Below are positions 31,222 to 39,903 of a stretch of 64,000 nt of DNA, one piece after another. Both the position numbers and the translations under genes were made by a program. Source of the stretch: Segatella copri (lineage in GTDB: Bacteria > Bacteroidota > Bacteroidia > Bacteroidales > Bacteroidaceae). A model generated the notes under the pieces. That model was not told the DNA's origin, did not search any database, and saw only the letters and a list, made by a program, of their open reading frames with translations. The stretch is from the NCBI RefSeq assembly GCF_026015625.1, contig NZ_JAPDVG010000001.1:2904501-2968500 (forward strand). The letters are read 5' to 3'. How positions within the stretch are numbered: position 1 is the stretch's first letter; every line of letters starts with the position of its first letter.

Positions 31222-33984
31222 CTAATGTGCTTCTAGCCAGTTGTTTCCCCATCCGGCATCAGCAACCAGAGGCACACTGAGCTGGTAGGCGTTCTGCATC
31301 TCTTCTACCACAATCTTCTCTACCTTTTCCTTCTCTTCCGGATATACAGAGAAATTGAGTTCGTCATGCACCTGGATAATCATCTTGCTCCTGATGCCTT
31401 CTGCTCTGAATCGGTTGAAGATGCGGATCATAGCCACTTTGATGATGTCTGCCTCAGAGCCCTGGATAGGGGCATTGATGGCATTGCGCTCGGCAAATCC
31501 TCTTACAGTACCATTCTTGCTGTTGATGTCTGGCAGGTAGCGACGGCGGTGGAAGAGGGTTTCGGCATAGCCTTTCTCTCTTGCCATTTCCTTTGCCTTC
31601 TCCATGTAAGCCTGAACACCAGGGAAGGTGCGGAAGTAGTCTTCTATGATCTGCTTTGCCTCTCGGTTTTCGATGTTCATGCGTTGGGCAAGACCGAAGG
31701 TCGTGATGCCGTAGATGATGCCGAAGTTGGCAGTTTTTGCCTTCTTGCGCTGTGCATCTGTTACTTCTTTGATGTCTTCGTGCCAAATCTTGGCAGCTGT
31801 AGCTGCATGAATATCAGAGCCTTCACGGAATGCTTCTACCATGTTTGGATCCTGGCTCAGGTGTGCCATGATGCGAAGTTCTATCTGTGAATAGTCGGCA
31901 GAGAAGAACAGGCAGCCTGGTTCTGGGATGAAGCATCTGCGTATCTCCTTGCCATCGTCATCGCGTACAGGAATATTCTGCAGGTTTGGATCACTTGAAG
32001 AAAGACGTCCTGTGGCAGTGATGGCTTGGTTGAAAGAGGCATGAATGTGACCGGTGCGAGAGTTGATAAGCTTTGGAAGGGCATCTATATAGGTTCCCAA
32101 AAGTTTCTTTAAACCTCTGTAGTTCAGTATCTCATCGATGATTGGACTCTTGCTGCGCAGCTGTTGAAGAACTTCTTCGCTTGTTACGTACTGGCCTGTC
32201 TTCGTCTTCTTAGGCTTCTCCACAATCTTCATCTTTCCGAAGAGTATTTCTCCAACCTGGCGTGGGGAAGCGATATTGAACGATTCACCTGCCAACTCAT
32301 AGATATGATGTTCTATCTCATTGAGGCGGTTGGTGAGTTTCTCGGATGTTTCCTTCAGGGTATCCGTGTCGATGCATACTCCCGTCATCTCCATGTGGGC
32401 TAAAACAGGTACAAGCGGCATTTCTACATTCCAGAACAGATCTTCACAATCTATCTCTTTGAGTTTTGGTTCGAGCACATTTTTCAATCTCAAGGTGATG
32501 TCGGCATCTTCGGCAGCATATTCGTAAATGTCTGATGGGGCGAGATCGCGCATCGACTTCTGGTTCTTTCCCTTCGGACCAATCAGTTCTTCGATGTGGA
32601 TGGTCTGATAGTTGAGGAATACTTCTGCCAAGTAATCCATGTTGTGGTAAAGTTCCGGCTGGATGAGATAGTGGGCGAGCATCGTATCGAACATCTTGCC
32701 CTGAATCTCTATGCCGTAGTTCATCAACACCTCGTAATCGTATTTGATGTTCTGCCCCACTTTCAAGATTTCCGGGTTCTCGTAGAGAGGTTTGAAGATG
32801 TTTACGATTTTTAAGGCTTCTTCACGATTTGCCGGAATTGCTACGTAGAAAGCCTCTTTTTCCTTCACGGCAAAGCTCAAACCCACCAATTCTGCATCAA
32901 TAGCAGCGGTAGATGTGGTCTCTGTGTCTAGACTGAGAATATTGAATGTCAATAAATAGTCATAAAGTTTCCTTGCATCTACTTCTGTATCAATGAGTTT
33001 GTATGAATGAGAGGTCGTTTTAATGGTCTCAAAACTCGCGTTTTTTGACTCTTTCTTACCATCGGCAGGCTGTGCGCCAAATAAATCGAGCTCTCCTGTA
33101 GGCTTTGTTTGCACCTTTTTAGGTTTGTTAAGAACTCGGTTGGCAAACGACTTAAACTCCAACTCGGTGAAGATTTCATCCAATTTTGTATTGTCTGGCT
33201 CTACCCGTTTCAAATCTTCCATCTTGATCTCTACCGGAACATCGGTTCGTATGGTTGCCAGGAACTTTGACATCCTGATATCTTCTACAGCACCCTCCAC
33301 TTTTTCGCGGAGCTTGCCTTTCACTTGAGAAGAGTTCTCGATAAGACCTTCTACACTACCGAACTCGTTGATAAGTTTGATGGCTGTCTTTTCTCCCACG
33401 CCCGGACAGCCTGGGAAGTTATCAGCTGAGTCGCCCATCAGAGCAAGGAGGTCGATAACCTGGAGTGGGGAAGTGATGCTGTATTTCTCTTCAATTTCCT
33501 GTACGCCCAACTTTTCGTATCCACCGCCATGACGAGGACGGAACATGAAAACATTGTTACGAACCAGTTGTGCGTAATCCTTATCGGGAGTGAGCATGTA
33601 GGTTTCCATCCCCTTTTCACCTGCCTTCAAGGCAACGGTTCCAATGATATCATCCGCCTCGAAACCATCTACCTGAAGGATAGGGATATGATATGCCTCC
33701 AGGATATTTTTGATGATAGGCACAGAGAGTTTGATGTCTTCCGGTGTCTCTTCTCGTTGAGCTTTATATGCAGGGAAAGCCTCATGACGGAAAGTCTTGC
33801 CATGGTCGAAAGCCACCGCAATATGGGTAGGTTTCTCCTTGGTAAGTATCTCGTTGAGGGTATTGCAGAACCCCATTACACACGAAGTATTGAGTCCCTT
33901 CGAATTGATTCGAGGGGCTTTCATAAAGGCGTAATACGACCTATAAATGAGCGCATACGCGTCTAAAAGGAACAATTTATCCAT
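31222..33984 (-). CDS. polA: DNA polymerase I
   Basis: 920 residues from MDKLFLLDAYALIYRSYY; an ATG three codons earlier (33993) is possible. N-terminal 5'-3' flap nuclease (VAFDHGKTFRHE, GFEADDIIGT). The middle 3'-5' exonuclease keeps its acidic residues (LSLDTETTS, NIKYDYEVL, EDADITL), so proofreading is probably active. C-terminal polymerase motifs: A FSADYSQIELRIMAHLS, B RKKAKTANFGIIYG, C QVHDELNFS. It fills gaps and removes RNA primers. It is divergent from the polyprenyl synthase gene, with about 100 nt of shared promoter region. Confidence 0.97.
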   Translation of the reverse strand: MDKLFLLDAYALIYRSYYAFMKAPRINSKGLNTSCVMGFCNTLNEILTKEKPTHIAVAFDHGKTFRHEAFPAYKAQREETPEDIKLSVPIIKNILEAYHIPILQVDGFEADDIIGTVALKAGEKGMETYMLTPDKDYAQLVRNNVFMFRPRHGGGYEKLGVQEIEEKYSITSPLQVIDLLALMGDSADNFPGCPGVGEKTAIKLINEFGSVEGLIENSSQVKGKLREKVEGAVEDIRMSKFLATIRTDVPVEIKMEDLKRVEPDNTKLDEIFTELEFKSFANRVLNKPKKVQTKPTGELDLFGAQPADGKKESKNASFETIKTTSHSYKLIDTEVDARKLYDYLLTFNILSLDTETTSTAAIDAELVGLSFAVKEKEAFYVAIPANREEALKIVNIFKPLYENPEILKVGQNIKYDYEVLMNYGIEIQGKMFDTMLAHYLIQPELYHNMDYLAEVFLNYQTIHIEELIGPKGKNQKSMRDLAPSDIYEYAAEDADITLRLKNVLEPKLKEIDCEDLFWNVEMPLVPVLAHMEMTGVCIDTDTLKETSEKLTNRLNEIEHHIYELAGESFNIASPRQVGEILFGKMKIVEKPKKTKTGQYVTSEEVLQQLRSKSPIIDEILNYRGLKKLLGTYIDALPKLINSRTGHIHASFNQAITATGRLSSSDPNLQNIPVRDDDGKEIRRCFIPEPGCLFFSADYSQIELRIMAHLSQDPNMVEAFREGSDIHAATAAKIWHEDIKEVTDAQRKKAKTANFGIIYGITTFGLAQRMNIENREAKQIIEDYFRTFPGVQAYMEKAKEMAREKGYAETLFHRRRYLPDINSKNGTVRGFAERNAINAPIQGSEADIIKVAMIRIFNRFRAEGIRSKMIIQVHDELNFSVYPEEKEKVEKIVVEEMQNAYQLSVPLVADAGWGNNWLEAH

Positions 33985-34044
33985 AATATTCATTTTTGTG
34001 GTGTAAAATTACTAAAAAAATGCGATATTTCAAGAAGAATTGAT

Positions 34045-34052
34045 TAATTTTG
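34045..34052 (+). promoter_or_regulatory. -7 promoter box of the polyprenyl synthase gene
   Basis: TAATTTTG, 39 nt before the ATG, in the divergent region shared with polA. Confidence 0.6.
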
Positions 34053-34091
34053 TAACAAATTTCAGAAATTAAGTAGATTTACTCACATATA

Positions 34092-35069
34092 ATGGACTAT
34101 TTATCACTTATCAAGCTGCCTATAGAGGCAGAATTAGCAGATTTTATAGATTTGTTCAACAAGTCTCTTATGCATAGCGATGGCCTCCTTTCCCAGGTGC
34201 TCGACCACATCCGTCAGCGCGCTGGAAAACGTATGCGCCCTATACTCATCTTGTTGATGGCACGTAATTTTGGAAAGGTTTCCAGTGTTACCCAGCATTC
34301 TGCTGTAGGTCTGGAACTTCTTCATACCGCTTCGCTGGTACATGATGATGTGGTTGATGAGAGTGGGGAGCGCCGCGGACAGGCTAGCGTGAATGCTACT
34401 TATAATAATAAGGTGGCTGTGCTTGTGGGCGATTTCATTCTTTCCACCGCCTTGCTTCATGTGTCTTATTCGCATTCAGAGGAAATCGTGCGTTATCTTG
34501 CTGAGTTGGGACGTATCCTGTCTAATGGTGAGATTCTTCAGCTCAACAGTATCAGTAATGAAGAGATATCGGAAGATATTTATTATCAGGTGATTAAGCA
34601 GAAAACGGCTGCTCTCTTTGAGGCTTGCGCCGGTATCGGTGCGATGTCTGCCAATGCTTCAGAACTGCAGATTGAAGAGGCGAAGCGTTTCGGACAGAAC
34701 TTGGGCATCATCTTCCAGATCCGTGATGATATCTTTGATTATTATGATTCCAAGGAGATAGGTAAACCTACTGGTAATGATATGGTTGAAGGAAAACTGA
34801 CTTTGCCTGTAATATATGCTTTGAGGTCTACCGGTGATGAGGAGATGATGAAGCTTGCCAGAAAGGTAAAGGCTCATACTGTGACGGCTGATGAAATAGC
34901 TCAGTTAGTGGCATTTACAAAGGAAAACGGAGGTATTGAATATGCGGATAAGCGCATGTGGGATTTCCATGCCGAAGCCATGAATTTCCTCGATACTTAT
35001 GTGGAGGATAAGGATATTTACAATGCCTTGAAGGCTTACTTGGATTTTGTGATTGAAAGAAAAGCTTAA
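34092..35069 (+). CDS. Polyprenyl diphosphate synthase (octaprenyl/heptaprenyl type)
   Basis: 325 residues. The first Asp-rich motif is LVHDDVVDESGERRG (residues about 80-94), the second IIFQIRDDIFDYYDSKEIGK, and KRMRPILILLMAR marks the substrate pocket. These are trans-prenyltransferases that add isopentenyl units to make the quinone side chain; a menaquinone tail is likely here because fumarate reductase needs menaquinol. Chain length cannot be read securely. Single gene ending in a clear terminator. Confidence 0.9.
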   Translation: MDYLSLIKLPIEAELADFIDLFNKSLMHSDGLLSQVLDHIRQRAGKRMRPILILLMARNFGKVSSVTQHSAVGLELLHTASLVHDDVVDESGERRGQASVNATYNNKVAVLVGDFILSTALLHVSYSHSEEIVRYLAELGRILSNGEILQLNSISNEEISEDIYYQVIKQKTAALFEACAGIGAMSANASELQIEEAKRFGQNLGIIFQIRDDIFDYYDSKEIGKPTGNDMVEGKLTLPVIYALRSTGDEEMMKLARKVKAHTVTADEIAQLVAFTKENGGIEYADKRMWDFHAEAMNFLDTYVEDKDIYNALKAYLDFVIERKA

Positions 35070-35099
35070 TATAAAAATTGAAGAGAAAACATAATATAA

Positions 35100-35132
35100 A
35101 AAGGGTTGGTTCTCAGAGAGAATCAACCCTTT
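35100..35132. terminator. Terminator between the polyprenyl synthase and deoC
   Basis: AAAGGGTTGGTTCTC and GAGAATCAACCCTTT form the stem, followed by TGCGTTTTTTG. Confidence 0.82.
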
Positions 35133-35170
35133 GCGTTTTTTGTATTCTGTTGATAATCAGTTACTTTTCT

Positions 35171-36106
35171 TTAGAAGTATTTAATCTCCTTGCCCAGAAT
35201 TTCGCTCAAGAGGAGGTTAGTCAGGCGTGATGTGCCGAGGCGCAACCACTGGTTGGTCAGCCATTTCTCGCCCAAAACTTCCTTCACGATGGTGTAGTAA
35301 ACTACGGCATCATGAACGGTATTGATACCACCTGCAGGCTTGAAACCAATCTGAATACCGGTCTTTTCGTAATATGCCTTGATAGCCTGGCACATAACGT
35401 ATGCTGCCTCAGGGGTAGCTGAGACCTTCTCCTTGCCTGTTGAGGTTTTGATATAGTCAGAACCTGAGTACATTGCGAGGATAGAAGCCTTCATGATGTT
35501 GCTGCAATTCTTCAGATCGCCTGTCTCCAGAATGCACTTCATCTTATGCTCTCCGCATGTCTCCTTGAGTTCCTGAATATCATCGCAGAGCCCCTCGTAA
35601 TCTTCGCTGAAGAACTTGCCAACAGGCATTACGATATCCACCTCTGTAGCACCGTCCTTGATAGCCATAGCGGTTTCTGCAATCTTTACCTCGATAAAGG
35701 TCTGAGAGGATGGGAAATTGCCACTTACTACAGCGATTTCTACGCCGTCAACCTCCAGACTCTGGCTGATAAGGCCGGCAAAGTTAGGGTAGGTACATAC
35801 GGTTGCTACGTGAGGAAGCTGAGGATAATCCTTGGCAAACTGGTTCACCTTTTCAATCATCTTCAGGATGCTTTCTTCTGTATCTTCTGTATGGAGAGAA
35901 GTCAACTCGATGCTACCGAAGAGGAACTTCTTGACCTCCATGGTCTCATTCTCTGCTACCTTCTCATCGAGAATCTTCTTTACTTCAGCAGCTACTTCCT
36001 CATCGTTGAGGTTGCAGTTGTACTGCTTCAAAACTGATAAATACTTGTCGTCTGACTCTTTATACTGTCCCTGCTGTGCAAGAACCTGTTCTTTAATACT
36101 GCTCAT
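35171..36106 (-). CDS. deoC: Deoxyribose-phosphate aldolase
   Basis: 311 residues, about 50 longer than the shortest DeoC proteins because of an N-terminal extension. The Schiff-base Lys is in SDYIKTSTGK; the second key Lys is in GFKPAGGIN. EVDIVMPVGKF is another class landmark. It splits deoxyribose-5-phosphate into glyceraldehyde-3-phosphate and acetaldehyde, in nucleoside salvage. Last gene of the dtd-mazG-deoC run; 54 nt separate it from the MazG-like gene. Confidence 0.95.
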   Translation of the reverse strand: MSSIKEQVLAQQGQYKESDDKYLSVLKQYNCNLNDEEVAAEVKKILDEKVAENETMEVKKFLFGSIELTSLHTEDTEESILKMIEKVNQFAKDYPQLPHVATVCTYPNFAGLISQSLEVDGVEIAVVSGNFPSSQTFIEVKIAETAMAIKDGATEVDIVMPVGKFFSEDYEGLCDDIQELKETCGEHKMKCILETGDLKNCSNIMKASILAMYSGSDYIKTSTGKEKVSATPEAAYVMCQAIKAYYEKTGIQIGFKPAGGINTVHDAVVYYTIVKEVLGEKWLTNQWLRLGTSRLTNLLLSEILGKEIKYF

Positions 36107-36160
36107 ACTTAATGTTATTTATATAATTATTAAAGTTAAGTTTTTATATGAATAGCAATT

Positions 36161-36520
36161 TTAATTCTTGTTATCTTGTTCTTTATCTTCCTGATGTTCA
36201 GATAGTTTTGGGTTGTTTTTATGTCTTTCAGAATCCCTTTTGGTCTTCTTGTCAAAACTCTTCTGGAGTTCTTCTGTCAAGTCAACCCCTGTCTGATTTG
36301 CCAGGCAGATTAGCACCCAAAGAACATCGGCCATCTCTTCGCCCAAGTTAGGTTTTTCGCCTTTCTTGAAACTCTGGTCGCCGTATGTTCTGGCAATGAC
36401 GCGTGCCAGTTCGCCCACTTCTTCTGTGAGGCAAGCCATATTGGTCAGTTCGCTGAAATAGCGTACGCCATATTCTTTAATCCACTGATCTACAGCTTCT
36501 TGTGCTTCTTTTATTGTCAT
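36161..36520 (-). CDS. MazG-like nucleotide pyrophosphohydrolase
   Basis: 119 residues. Metal-binding pattern EEVGELARVIAR followed by LGEEMADVLWVLICLANQTG fits all-alpha NTP pyrophosphohydrolases (EExxE ... ExxD). A short charged C-terminal tail (NNPKLSEHQEDKEQDNKN) is unusual and probably disordered. It would clear non-canonical nucleotides. Its neighbours on both sides (dtd and deoC) are also quality-control or salvage genes. Confidence 0.88.
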   Translation of the reverse strand: MTIKEAQEAVDQWIKEYGVRYFSELTNMACLTEEVGELARVIARTYGDQSFKKGEKPNLGEEMADVLWVLICLANQTGVDLTEELQKSFDKKTKRDSERHKNNPKLSEHQEDKEQDNKN

Positions 36521-36569
36521 CTTCCTATTTCTTTTATGGGGAAAGATGCCTTTCTTTCAGGGTAGGGCA

Positions 36570-37022
36570 TTATTCCTTGTTGTGAGTATCCATCATGATG
36601 GTTACCGGTCCATCGTTCAGTAAATCTACCTTCATATCGGCACCAAATTCGCCTGTTCCTACTGGCTTTCCGAGTGCATCGGATAGCTTTTTGCAGAACT
36701 CCTCATAGAGTGGAACGCTGATTTCGTGTTTGGCTGCTCTGAGCCAGCTGGGGCGGTTTCCTTTCTTATAACTGGCAAATAGGGTGAACTGGCTGATGAC
36801 CAGAATCTCACCATTTATATCCATGATGGAGCGGTTCATAACGTGGTTTTCGTCGTCGAAAACACGGAGTCCAATTACTTTTCTGACCAGCCAGTCTACA
36901 TCTTCTGAAGTGTCGCTTTCCTCTATTCCCAGAAGGATCAGATAGCCTTGTCTGATAGCAGATTTAACCTCTCCTTCTATGGTAACTGAGGCGTGAGAGA
37001 CACGCTGTATTACGATTCTCAT
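36570..37022 (-). CDS. dtd: D-aminoacyl-tRNA deacylase
   Basis: 150 residues from ATG 37022 (MRIVIQRVSHASVTIEGEV); the upstream extension to 37097 is non-coding. The catalytic blocks ISQFTLFA (SQFTL) and NDGPVTIMM (GP-cis-Pro motif) are intact. It frees tRNA from D-amino acids and glycine mischarged on tRNA-Ala. The next gene begins 49 nt on. It has its own promoter at 37141-37148. Confidence 0.96.
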   Translation of the reverse strand: MRIVIQRVSHASVTIEGEVKSAIRQGYLILLGIEESDTSEDVDWLVRKVIGLRVFDDENHVMNRSIMDINGEILVISQFTLFASYKKGNRPSWLRAAKHEISVPLYEEFCKKLSDALGKPVGTGEFGADMKVDLLNDGPVTIMMDTHNKE

Positions 37023-37140
37023 ATTACTATTTTGAACTTTGAATGTTGAACATTGAACTTTATGAATAGCATTTATGGAATGCTTTGTTCTGTTCAATCC
37101 CTGTTATTGTTTATAAATATATATAGTATAGTTTGAACTG

Positions 37141-37148
37141 CAAATATA
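37141..37148 (-). promoter_or_regulatory. -7 promoter box of dtd-mazG-deoC
   Basis: TATATTTG on the minus strand, about 120 nt before the dtd start; the leader contains degenerate TGTTGAA heptamers (37030-37052). Confidence 0.6.
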
Positions 37149-37154
37149 CAACTT

Positions 37155-39002
37155 TTATTTCATATTCTCGCCTTTTTCTGCAAAATATTTTGCAAGAATT
37201 TCCGCCTTATGTGGGCCTAATACCTCTGAAAGTTGTTCCAATGATGCTTCTTTCATCTTTTTCACGCTCTTAAACTTGCTCAGAAGGGCTTCTCTAGCTT
37301 TCGGACCGATGCCTTTGATATCGTCTAATTCTGAGTGAAGAGCATGCTTGCTGCGCTTGTCACGATGGAAGGTGATGGCGTATCTATGTACCTCGTCCTG
37401 TATCTGCGTCAGAACCTTGAACAGTTCACTTTCGGGTGGTAGGGCGATGGTTTGAGGAGGGAATCCGAAGAGGAGTTCGTTGGTGCGGTGGCGGTCGTCC
37501 TTGGCAAGTCCTGCGATAGGAATATCCAGGTGTAATTCGTCAACAATAACCTCTCTGACTACGTCCATCTGACCCTTTCCGCCATCGGTAATAATGAGGT
37601 CTGGAAGTGCAGTTTCTTCCTCTATCATGCGACTGTACCGGCGTCTTACCACCTCTTGCATGGATGCGTAATCATCAGGTCCTTCCACCGTCTTAATGTT
37701 GTATTTCCTATAGTCTTTTCTGGATGGTTTCATACCTTTATATACGATACATCCTGCCACGGCATCAGTACCGGATATGTTGGAATTATCGAAACATTCT
37801 ATCTGATAAGGCAGCTTTGGAAGCTTCAGTTTTGCTTGTAATTCCTTCATCAATCGGGTCTGTTTCTGCTCCGGATTGAGCTTTTCAGCCTGCTTCAGAC
37901 GGTCGAATCTATACTGCTTGCAGTTCATTTCCGACAGCTCCAGAAGGTGCTTTTTGTCACCTCTCTGGGGTACGAAGAAGGTGGCATCTTTCAGCTTCCA
38001 TTCCATTTCGAAGGGCACGATTATCTCCTTCGATGTGGAGTGGAAACGCTCTCTGATTTCTGGAATGGCAGTAATCAGAAGTTCCTCGTCGCTCTCCTCC
38101 AACTTGCGCTTATACTCGTAGGTAAAGCTCTGGTTGATGGTGCCGTTTTTTACGTGAATATAGTTGATGAAGGCGTTTTTGTTGGCATCATCATTTACGA
38201 TGGTGAAGACATCTACATCCGTAATTGTATGGCTTACCACCTCACTTTTTGCCTCAAATTCATCCAGTAATTGGTACTTTTTCTTATATTCTTCGGCTAT
38301 TTCAAAGCGAAGAAGTTCGGCATTTTTCATCATTAAATCGTAGAGATATTTGCTTACTTCCCGCGTGTTTCCCTTCAGAATTTCACGTGCCTGGCGCATG
38401 TTTTCCTGATATTCCTCATAGCTCTGCTTGTTGATGCAGGGGGCTCCGCAGTTGTGGATATGATACTCCAGACACGGCTTGTATCTGCCTTCTGCAACGC
38501 CTTCTCTGGTGATAGGCATTCTGCAGGTGCGGGGCTTATAAAGCTTCTTGATGACCTCTAAAACGGCATACATGCTGCCGATATGAGGGTAAGGACCGAA
38601 GAAGGTTCCCACTTTTTTATTGATATGACGAGTCTTGAAAATGCGTGGAAAATACTCGTTTGTTACGCATATAGAGGGGTATGTCTTGCCGTCTTTCAGC
38701 AGGACATTGTATCTTGGATTATACTTTTTGATCAGGCTGTTTTCGAGCAAAAGTGCGTCTTCTTCTGTGTTTACGACCGTATAAGATATGTCGTGAATCT
38801 TAGAAACAAGCACCTTTGTCTTGTATCTGTCTACCTCTTTATGGAAGTAGGAAGATACTCTTCTCTTCAGATTTTTCGCCTTTCCCACATATATAATCGT
38901 ATGATTTTCGTCGTAATATTGGTAGCTTCCTGGCTTCTCCGGCATACTTAAAACGATGTTTTTAAGCCTAGCCAAGCGCTCCTCATTCTCTTGTTTCGTC
39001 AT
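37155..39002 (-). CDS. uvrC: Excinuclease ABC subunit C
   Basis: 615 residues, normal length. The N-terminal GIY-YIG nuclease has GSYQYYDENHTIIYVGKAKN; the middle part shows CLEYHIHNCGAPCINKQSYE; the C-terminal RNase H-like nuclease reads IECFDNSNISGTDAVAG and DLIITDGGKGQM. Helix-hairpin-helix units (IKGIGPKAREALLSKFKS) close it. With UvrAB it makes both cuts around bulky lesions. The gene lies downstream of apt, with a parS-like site between. Confidence 0.97.
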   Translation of the reverse strand: MTKQENEERLARLKNIVLSMPEKPGSYQYYDENHTIIYVGKAKNLKRRVSSYFHKEVDRYKTKVLVSKIHDISYTVVNTEEDALLLENSLIKKYNPRYNVLLKDGKTYPSICVTNEYFPRIFKTRHINKKVGTFFGPYPHIGSMYAVLEVIKKLYKPRTCRMPITREGVAEGRYKPCLEYHIHNCGAPCINKQSYEEYQENMRQAREILKGNTREVSKYLYDLMMKNAELLRFEIAEEYKKKYQLLDEFEAKSEVVSHTITDVDVFTIVNDDANKNAFINYIHVKNGTINQSFTYEYKRKLEESDEELLITAIPEIRERFHSTSKEIIVPFEMEWKLKDATFFVPQRGDKKHLLELSEMNCKQYRFDRLKQAEKLNPEQKQTRLMKELQAKLKLPKLPYQIECFDNSNISGTDAVAGCIVYKGMKPSRKDYRKYNIKTVEGPDDYASMQEVVRRRYSRMIEEETALPDLIITDGGKGQMDVVREVIVDELHLDIPIAGLAKDDRHRTNELLFGFPPQTIALPPESELFKVLTQIQDEVHRYAITFHRDKRSKHALHSELDDIKGIGPKAREALLSKFKSVKKMKEASLEQLSEVLGPHKAEILAKYFAEKGENMK

Positions 39003-39037
39003 ATTTTACTTGTTTTTAAAGGGAAAACGAGCGTTAC

Positions 39038-39053
39038 TGTTTCACGTGAAACG
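39038..39053. promoter_or_regulatory. parS: parS site, 15 of 16 bases
   Basis: TGTTTCACGTGAAACG, one base from the ParB consensus; it lies between uvrC and apt. Confidence 0.75.
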
Positions 39054-39123
39054 GCAACGCTCTAGTGTCTTTTACTGCTTCCTTGCTGCATTCTCGCAGT
39101 ATTTCTTGCAGTATTTTTGCAGC

Positions 39124-39654
39124 TTATAATTGTAATAAAGTAGTTACTTCAACGTCTGGATCAAAGGAGTTTCTGCCTTCGAAATTCTCGTTTACGAGTT
39201 CGATGATGAAGTTGGCATATACCTTTTTCGGATGGAATTTCTTTACCAGGTCGCATGCTGCTTTCATGGTTCCACCGGTGGCAAGGAGGTCATCGTGGAG
39301 GAGTACGATGTCGTTCTCATTGATGGCATCTTCGTGGATTTCGATGGTATCGATGCCATATTCCTTAGCATAACTTTCCTGTACGGTTTTGCATGGAAGT
39401 TTGCCCGGTTTGCGGCATAAAACTACGCCGGCTCCGAGACGTATTGCGAGTGCTGAAGACATTACGAAACCGCGTGATTCGATGCCTACAATCTTGGTGA
39501 TTCCTTTATCTTTGTAGAGTTCATACATCTCATCGCTGATCTCTTTTAAAGATGCAGGATTCTTGAAAAGGGTTGAAACGTCGCGGAAGTTTACACCCTT
39601 GATTGGCCAATCTGGAATGCAACGCAGATTGTCTAATAATAGCTGATTGTTCAT
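39124..39654 (-). CDS. apt: Adenine phosphoribosyltransferase
   Basis: 176 residues. The PRPP-binding block is VLLHDDLLATGGTMKAACDL (about residues 117-136), preceded by IVGIESRGFVMSSALAIRLG. It makes AMP from adenine and PRPP. It lies in the minus-strand group mnmG-apt-uvrC; the parS sites lie on either side of it. Confidence 0.96.
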   Translation of the reverse strand: MNNQLLLDNLRCIPDWPIKGVNFRDVSTLFKNPASLKEISDEMYELYKDKGITKIVGIESRGFVMSSALAIRLGAGVVLCRKPGKLPCKTVQESYAKEYGIDTIEIHEDAINENDIVLLHDDLLATGGTMKAACDLVKKFHPKKVYANFIIELVNENFEGRNSFDPDVEVTTLLQL

Positions 39655-39660
39655 TACTTT

Positions 39661-39870
39661 TTATGCTTTAAATTGATACTTATTTTGTTCTTTTTTCTTG
39701 TTCCTTTTTATAGGCTTTTTGCCCGTTTGTTTTTGCCTTTTACTCGATTTTATCCGCTTTTGTTTCACGAATTGCTGAAGTTTTACTTTAACCGCAAAAC
39801 ACTTGATGCAACCTTTCTTAAGCGGTTGAACATCAAATGTTTTGCTGATAGTCTGTTTCACGTGAAACAT
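39661..39870 (-). CDS. Possible small basic protein (69 aa) beginning inside the parS site
   Basis: The frame opens at the ATG of the perfect parS site and reads MFHVKQTISKTFDVQPLKKG, then becomes very Lys/Arg-rich and ends just before apt. An opening MFHVK is a known consequence of the parS sequence itself, so coding is doubtful. It would have a 6-nt gap to the apt start. Confidence 0.25.
   Translation of the reverse strand: MFHVKQTISKTFDVQPLKKGCIKCFAVKVKLQQFVKQKRIKSSKRQKQTGKKPIKRNKKKEQNKYQFKA
39854..39869. promoter_or_regulatory. parS: Perfect parS site (ParB binding)
   Basis: TGTTTCACGTGAAACA, an exact 16-bp palindrome equal to the ParB consensus. It lies between mnmG and apt, in a non-coding stretch of about 250 bp. 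Confidence 0.88.
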
Positions 39871-39903
39871 TTGAAATTTCCTTGTGTTTCGCTGTGAAAC
39901 GGC

